A stretch of 64,000 nucleotides of DNA, taken from the NCBI GenBank assembly GCA_018257865.1, contig JAEUBA010000046.1, positions 1-64,000 on the forward strand. The letters run 5' to 3'. The stretch is from Stereocaulon alpinum. Taxonomy: Eukaryota; Ascomycota; Lecanoromycetes; Lecanorales; Stereocaulaceae. The translations under genes were made by a program, and so were the position numbers. Below the pieces are notes generated by a model, which was not told where the DNA came from, ran no database searches, and was given only the letters and a program-made list of their open reading frames with translations. Below are positions 58,156-64,000 of this stretch, one piece after another (position 1 is the stretch's first letter; the number at the start of each line of letters is the position of its first letter).

Positions 58156-59020
58156 TCAAATGTCCGGAGTCCGATTCCCGAGCCTATAAGTATAGGGGAA
58201 CCATCCCCGCTTGTGGCCGCTTTCTTCAATATAGTAGTCGGGCTTGTAGTAATAACCTTCATCTATCATCCGATCCCACATCTCCTGGTCAGAAAATTGC
58301 GCCACTTGTTTACCGCCCACACGGCGAGGCTGATCGAAAGCCCGTCTCCGCGAAAGCTGAAACAAGAGCTCCGCTTCCTGTGTAGTGTTGAGCCCACAGA
58401 TGTGCCCGTCCAGATTTAGTGGGAGCTGGGCATTGCTATGGACGAGTAGGCGGTATAGCATGAAGTCTTCGAAAATGTGCGTCAGAACATCTCGCATGAT
58501 TTCTCCAGGGACGTTTTCTGTATCTGAACTTGAAGCTACCCCTCTATCGACCGAGCTGTCGACTGCGTCATCAGTGTTCGGCAACTCGTCAGAGTCCTCT
58601 GTGTCATCAAGCTCTATGCTGGGTCCAGGATGAGCACCATAGAGTTTGTATCGGCAAATGGGGCAGCTGTGTTTGTTCCCAAGATTGGGAGAGACCCATG
58701 TGCGTATGCACTAGATCGTCTCGACGTTAGCATGATGCCATTAGGTAGTATGACAAGCCACGAGGACTTGAATGTCGGGACTAGCTTACCTCTGATCCTA
58801 CGACATGACCACACGGTAAACGTTTGGGCCGCTCGATGACTTCGCGTTCGGACGGTGTTGTGCCGAAAGGTTCCAAGCAAATGCCACACTTCTGATCTTC
58901 GGCAGTCAGTTCTCCTCTTTTGACATTGGGTAGTGCGCGAAGGAAGTCTTCTGCTGAGTTAGCCACCGTGATGGGTGGAGGAGACTTTAGTGGTCGAGGG
59001 CGGCCGCCAATACTAGGCAT
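58156..59020 (-). CDS. RING-finger protein, copy A of a tandem pair
   Basis: Exons 58790-59020 and 58156-58710 give 261 residues. A RING domain is split by the 79-nt intron: CGICLEPF and LPCGHVVGSE in exon 1, then CIRTWV and CPICRYKLYG in exon 2. All expected Cys/His ligands are present. It is followed by an acidic segment (SIELDDTEDSDELPNTDD) and a C-terminal helical region (GEIMRDVLTHIFEDFMLYRLL) ending in an aromatic FPYTYRLGN tail. RING proteins usually act as ubiquitin E3 ligases, but the substrate is unknown. The next gene upstream has the same layout, so this is a tandem duplication. Confidence 0.8.
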
Positions 59021-59269
59021 TTCGGAAACATTTCTATGCGCAAGTTGAGACCGGAGTATGGCGATGGATGGGCTTTTGAGAACTCGACGAAGAAGTATGC
59101 TTTTAGAGATACTGTAATGAAATCAATGACGAGGTACTGTGTCGTGGGAATAATTCCCTTGTGTCATTGTCAATGTAAAACGTAGGGTTGGGCTGACACT
59201 TTTGCGCCATGGAAACAGATTGACCATGTATACAAACGTTTTCAAGCATGCCATCCGGCCACGTTAACG
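59021..59269. other. Spacer between the tandem RING genes
   Basis: 249 bp with no coding support; promoter of copy A and 3' flank of copy B. Confidence 0.3.
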
Positions 59270-60552
59270 CTAACCTCGCAAACGTACGTTTCCATAGACG
59301 CATTCCCATGTAACAGACTCACTCGATAACCTCCATTCGTCACGATACAGCTCTTCGTCGTCGCACACATTGTAATAATTGAATCCTCGTTCGCGAAGAA
59401 CATTCCACAAGCCTCTGGTAGATGTCAGATCTGGCCTCGCATCGACAAAGTCCTGGAATGCACCCCTTTGTTCGAGTGCCTTGAAAAGCTCTTCCTCTTG
59501 TTCTGTGCTGAGACAAGCAATGCCTTGTGCTGTGACAGGGTTCGGCGTGGTAATGTCAACAAGCTGCATGTAGAGTAGCTGGTCTCGTGACCTGTTCAGC
59601 TGCTTGACCACTTCAATAGCCCCCAATTCTGCCTCATTCTCTCGTAGATAAGCCATGACTGCCTCTTCCCATTCTTGTACTCGCTTGTGAAGTGTTGTAT
59701 CGCTCAAGATGTCTTCGCTAGCCTCTCCAGTGCTACTTCTTCCATCATCTAGATCCATGCTCTCTTCCTCTTGACGTGCTCCCTCCTCATGAATCACGTG
59801 CTGAAGCTGAACCCACTGTTGTTGGAGCTGCTCCTCCTGCTCAAGCACTCCATCCTGCTGCAGTTGCTGAAACGACAATTGCTGAAACGACAGTTGCTGC
59901 GGGTACAGTTCCTGCTGATACTCCTCTGAATGAAACGCTTCCTGTTGATGTTCCTCCCTATGCTCATGCTGCCGCTGGTCTTCTTCCTCGTCCCCCTCTT
60001 CTTCTTCTTCTTCTTCTTCTTCTTCTTCCTCCTCCTCTTCTTCTTCTTCCTCCTCTACCTCCTCGTCCTCCCACCCCTCCTCGTCGCTGTAGCCGTCTTC
60101 TTCCTCAGAGTCTATTTCGTCTTCGTCGCTATCTTCTAACCCGGAATCGTCGTCGCCCAAGATCCCATGCTCCAAGTATGGTCGCGGCTGAGCAGGAAAG
60201 AACTCACGTCGACACACAGGACAGGTGTTGCGATTCGCATAATCTGGTGAGAGCCACATCTCGATACATTCCGAGCCGACAATACTGTTGTAGTTCTCCA
60301 GTCAGTAACTAGCCTCTTGAGATGGGATTAGTAGTGCATGGGAAGGATGGTAGTCTTCAAAACGGTCTAGTAAGGCCTGAAAAGTATGAAAAGAAGATGT
60401 GGAGCTAAAGGGGGGACCTACTGTCTACAAGGCAGTTCGATGGCGTGTTCGAGAATGCCTCTTGTTGAAGGTTCAGTGCCGTAGAACTCCATACATATGC
60501 AGCACTTGTGACTTGGTGGACGTAACAGGCCGCGAAGGAAGTCCGTTGCCAT
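59270..60552 (-). CDS. RING-finger protein with poly-Glu and Gln-rich expansion, copy B
   Basis: Exons 60422-60552 and 59270-60284 give 381 residues. An upstream in-frame ATG at 60,798 exists, but the start at 60,552 (MATDFLRGLLRPP) aligns with the pattern FLRALP of copy A. The RING has CCICMEFYG, LPCRHIVGSE, CIEMWLSP and CPVCRREFF. Here the CxH triad reads CRH instead of the usual CGH, with ligands intact. The acidic stretch of copy A is expanded into a long Asp/Glu region with an uninterrupted run of over 20 Glu at about 59,990-60,060. It is followed by LSFQQLSFQQLQQ repeats. The 137-nt intron falls at the same place as in copy A. It is probably an E3 ligase. Confidence 0.78.
59990..60060 (-). 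repeat. (GAA/GAG)n trinucleotide tract coding for poly-Glu
   Basis: On the plus strand it reads as TTC/TCC triplets, with pure (TTC)n in the left part. It lies in frame inside the RING copy B gene and is probably length-polymorphic. Confidence 0.85.
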
Positions 60553-60896
60553 GTTGTTTACAGCAGACTCTGAGGCTTGAGCTAGTGGATGGATGCGTAT
60601 CGCTTGGATGGAGAGAATTTGTGTGCCGAAGGAGGGTGCGAAAGTGTGGGGACCTTGAAGCAGAAGCTGGTGATCTCGGCAGAAGATGATTATAGATCCT
60701 GTGCTACGATGTTGTGTTGACCGGGGACGGCTCAGGTATGGCTCAGCACTCAGCACAACATTCGCAAACTCAACACGCTCGTAGACTGGGAATGTCAAGC
60801 TATCAGCTCCGGCAGCTTCACAAATTCGAGCGTGCGTGGAGCCAGTCTCTCGATGATTGCTGGCTTGCCTGATCCACTCAATAATTACCTAGAAAG
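60553..60896. promoter_or_regulatory. Upstream region of RING copy B
   Basis: Contains the in-frame but probably untranslated extension of RING copy B up to 60,798. No other motif was found. Confidence 0.3.
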
Positions 60897-61190
60897 ATGG
60901 ATGCGAGAATAAATCCTGCTCATCTTGCAAAAATTGATCGACGTTTGCAGATTTCACAGTGATAACATTGACTTGAAGCCCGATTTCAGTGCTCATACTC
61001 CCAAGAAGGATGTCGAATCTGATGGGCTCTGTTGCACTGTTTGTACGCTCATCCACTGCTGGAAGGTGCTCCCCGAAGACTATGGTCTGTGAAATGTAGC
61101 CGAGGATGAGACGGCCGCTAAGAAGTTCAGCGTGGAAGCGAAGACTGGGATTTGTTTCTTGCGGACGCGGCCTGGCTCAAGAAGAAGCCA
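60897..61190 (-). pseudogene. Open coding-like stretch without a start, possible gene relic
   Basis: On the minus strand about 94 codons are open with coding-like composition (LRFHAELLSGRLILGYISQ, FDILLGSMSTEIGLQVNVIT). It begins just after a CAG that could be an acceptor (TTCTTGAGCCAG) and ends at a TAG that overlaps a GTAATT. No start codon or convincing upstream exon was found. The frame at 61,300-61,497 on the same strand (ETKRRALELRYLSKRND) may be another piece. The family is not recognised. Confidence 0.3.
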
Positions 61191-62879
61191 GTAGATGCTG
61201 GAGGCTAGCTCGAGAAATCTTGATCGACAACACTGTGGCGAGTCTGAAAAGGATACCCTAGCCTCTAATGGTTGCTGATGGGTACTGACCGCAAGCTGAT
61301 CAAACGCCAGACTCGATCATCCCTACAACGCTGCCGAAAGATAGACGCTCTGTACAATGTCCAATCGTGCACAGTCGCTTGCACGAGAGCGTGTCGTTAC
61401 GTTTACTTAGATATCGCAGTTCAAGAGCACGTCGTTTGGTCTCATGAAAGGCTGCTTGAAGCTTTGCTATGTCCCAGTCTTTGCTCTGCCAAAGCATGAC
61501 CTACCACATCGTCGACTTTACTGTGTTAAAACGCCTAGCATCTGTTGTCCCACAACACCGTGCAGACGTCGATCAATGATTTCCACTTACCTTGACTCTT
61601 CGATAGCACGACGTTCTGCCTAGCGAACGGTTCCTCTGCCAAGGCGGAGCTAAATTTAGAACACAAGGTAGTGAAAACCGGATACAACCATCCTGGTACT
61701 TGCAACTTCGAAAGCCTACAAAAACAGCAATTGTTCGTCGCAGTCTACGGTATATGGTATCTCACGCTGCCAATAGACTAGGCTTGCTCTTATCGTCTGC
61801 AGAGAATTGCGCCTGATTAACGCCATGGCCACGCGGGCGACTGAAATGTCGCGTGTTTCGCACCATGGCATCGGTCAAACACCTAAACCATGTCCTGCCA
61901 GCATCATGCTCATACTTACACGGGCTTGAGCTTTCTTGCGGATGTTGGGGACCAAATGGCGTTGTGATGAACCTACGATTACCTCACAATACTTATGACA
62001 AACAAATATATAACACCCTTTCCACGAGTCGAAAATCAAGGAGTTCTATTTCGATTGAGAACCTTATGGCATACGTGGATAGCGTCGAGTTAAGCCTTTT
62101 CATCTCTTCACCGTTCTCGTTTTTTAAGACGGTTTGTTAAAACCAGGTTTTCTCAGCCGGATCCCCTGTTCGGTCCCGTCGTTGTATTTCCTCGTTTGTT
62201 ATAGCTCAAGCTGTGTTTCGATCCGGCCCCCACGCACTAGGAGTTACAGTAGATGGAGACGAGGGACCAAATTTTGACGCATGTCCCGTAGTCTCTGGGA
62301 AAATCTACGTGACCAGTACCCAAGCTTGACGGTACTCAGCCTCAATGTCTTCTTATAAGGACGTTCTGCTTGCTTAGATTATCTCTTCAGTTTCCTTTTT
62401 CACTGCATAGCATGAATATGAATGTTATTATCCTGGCCCATTCCCTTCGGCTTAATTTTAAATCTCCTATTCTTGTGAGCAGATCACCGATGTCTCTGTT
62501 GCAATGTGACACTAGCGCTGCCCTGGCTTTCTCCAACAATGGTCCACGCTGCACCCACGACATTTGCCGACGAGGTTATGAGCAATTATTCCCATCGTGA
62601 TACCCTCGGGCTTGCACAGCTGAACGTGCCGTAACTACATCTTCTGGTCCTCTTAGCGAGCCCAAGCACTTCCAGCACCCTAGAGTCTCCTTCTTCGGAC
62701 AAGACGAATGGTAGCCACCATGGTAGGCCAGCCAAAAATTACTTATTCGAGGTCCCATACTGAGGCCAGTATCAGCAAGCATCCCCACATGGGCCTATAG
62801 AAGAAATCCAACTATGCCTGATACATATGAAGCTCAGTCTCGGACACAGTCTGCCGCACGCTGCGATTTCTCGAAAGTA
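61191..62879. other. Long spacer, no supported gene
   Basis: About 1.7 kb of mixed composition. Short frames on both strands have no family motif. A pyrimidine-rich stretch (62,380-62,500) resembles promoter or UTR sequence for a gene to the right. Confidence 0.35.
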
Positions 62880-64000
62880 GGCTGTGATTGTCGAGACCAG
62901 GCGTCAATATTGGCAATCAATCTCCAGCGTTTCCGATATACTATACGGTCAGAGATTGCTCGGCCACAGAAGTCCGTATTACTCTGAGTCTGTTCTATGA
63001 GAAAGATGGAGCCATATGCTACATATCACCCACCCTGAGAGTGGGCAAGATCGATACAGGTCACGACTAGTAAGTATGCTTCTTCTTCATACCTGGGTAT
63101 ACTTGTAACGTATACTGACGACATGCATCGAATTCCAGTGACTGGGAGCGTGTTGTCATTGTCTATTAGAAAACCCGAACACATTACTATGGAGCGCAGC
63201 GTATCTCCTGATGAGCCAGCATGGCGGCTTTGAAACGAAGGCTTGGTCCTCAACCCGGAATACTTTTACATGAGTTCTTGAGAAGCGTTCTTGCCTCGCT
63301 AGTACTCAAAAATTTCTACTAGGACTCAAGGAGCGAAGGCGTCAGATCCTCGAAAACTCGCTGGCGTCCAAAATCAGGACCATTCCGCGGTATACGTCGC
63401 TTGGGACAAGCATCCCAATTTCGATACTAAGGCGCGTCCTTTTCGGAATGTGTTTACTCTGTATATACCGGTCTGTTGATCATAAGACTATCCTATGAGC
63501 ATGTGCTCAGTAGTGGCTCTAAACAAGGATTGCAAACGTAAAATCACTCCAGAAAGGAAGGCAGACTCCGAGATGTGTGAATAGTACACTGCTGGGTGGG
63601 GATGGCCATTCCAATCAATCAACACCGCGTTCCGAAGTGGCGACTGGTGGTATTTCGTCGAGCCTCGTAAGTCATCCCTGAACCCCGCTGCCACGACTTA
63701 AACACCCACACTACAATAGAGCCTGCTAGCTGTATCGGCTAACCAACCTTCTCAGAATACTTCATTGAAGCCAACGCCTCAACACCCGCAGGTCAAGTAA
63801 TGCAAAGCCAAGAATGGGGAGAAGCATCAAGCACCCCTCCACGCGTAGACGAAGGCCTGTGCTCGATCCCAGTCAAGGACGACTTTACTTCCGTGGGTGA
63901 TAGTAATTTGGTCGATAAATCAGGGCTGCCTCCTGGTAATTCTAGCTTCTTAAACGGAACGCTCGTCAATGGCACTACCGGGGACCCAAATGGTACTGAG
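62880..64000 (+). pseudogene. Disrupted or multi-intron secreted protein gene, right-truncated by the window
   Basis: Coding blocks occur in order on the plus strand: TVRDCSATEVRITLSLFYEK (about 62,945-63,005), a GHD then, after an intron-like gap, DWERVVI (about 63,058 and 63,142-63,165), LLMSQHGGFETKAWSS (about 63,207-63,255), VYVAWDKHPNFDTKA (about 63,391-63,435), FRSGDWWYFVEP (about 63,630-63,666) and, after a good acceptor, a last block that runs to the window edge. An in-frame TAG and a one-base frame change near 63,168 separate two blocks with no splice site between them. The block order recalls fungal secreted proteins distantly like NPP1. Assignment and activity are uncertain, and it is probably inactive. 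Confidence 0.5.

Noticed and set aside
59776..60312. 178-codon plus-strand frame with long poly-Leu/Pro runs
   Set aside because: It is the complement of the poly-Glu/Gln tract of the RING gene. The hydrophobic run is a by-product of the triplet repeat.

Overview
The window is nuclear DNA of a filamentous ascomycete (Pezizomycotina, most likely a Dothideomycete). This rests on short 47-90 nt introns with GT(A/G)-AG ends and CTAAC-like branch sites, on recognisable fungal families (AcrB, MesA/Afi1, POB3, separase, DENN, MARVEL, b561, kelch), and on a block of transposon wreckage with the signature of repeat-induced point mutation (RIP). The class-level placement is inference. All gene models are manual and their exon joins are predictions.

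1-11,410 is an AT-rich, gene-free compartment. CpA and TpG are almost absent, TpA is in excess, and every frame is full of stops. It holds a near full-length Tad1-type LINE (about 1,115-5,745, +), an inverted second copy of its 5' part (about 150-1,094) that makes a roughly 0.95-kb-arm palindrome, a Ty3/gypsy pol remnant (about 7,440-9,800, -), and two further LINE 3' ends (9,878-10,066, -; 10,298-11,410, +). In the middle (6,024-6,922) lies a GC-richer, much less mutated unit with 140-bp direct terminal repeats and internal roughly 100-bp tandem repeats. The composition changes abruptly at about 11,410.

11,411-47,800 is mostly ordinary euchromatic fungal sequence. It carries a kelch membrane protein, S-formylglutathione hydrolase, separase, a mitochondrial membrane protein, bL31m, a flavin-reductase-like protein, a MesA/Afi1 DENN protein, an EF-hand light-chain-like protein, a Cys-rich zinc-binding protein, AcrB, a hot-dog thioesterase, POB3 and a MARVEL-like tetraspan. 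Two accessory patches interrupt it. One is a roughly 250-bp tandem repeat array (27,400-28,260) built from decayed 3' coding sequence. The other is a tandem pair of Cys-rich cell-surface genes (40.4-43.4 kb), of which the first copy is broken.

47,800-64,000 is looser and richer in lineage-specific genes. It has a cupin, a small protein made of alternating 16-residue cysteine repeats, a cytochrome b561 protein with a long disordered tail, two tandem paralogues of an unrecognised family, two tandem RING proteins (one with a poly-Glu expansion), long spacers with decayed coding sequence, and at the right edge a disrupted secreted-protein gene that runs off the window.

The genes do not form one pathway. 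The housekeeping genes act in chromosome segregation (separase), chromatin transcription (POB3), formaldehyde detoxification (S-formylglutathione hydrolase), mitochondrial translation (bL31m) and polarity/trafficking (MesA/Afi1). The strongest candidates for undescribed biology are the alternating Cys-repeat protein, the tandem 55-57 kb paralogues and the RIP-resistant unit at 6.0-6.9 kb.
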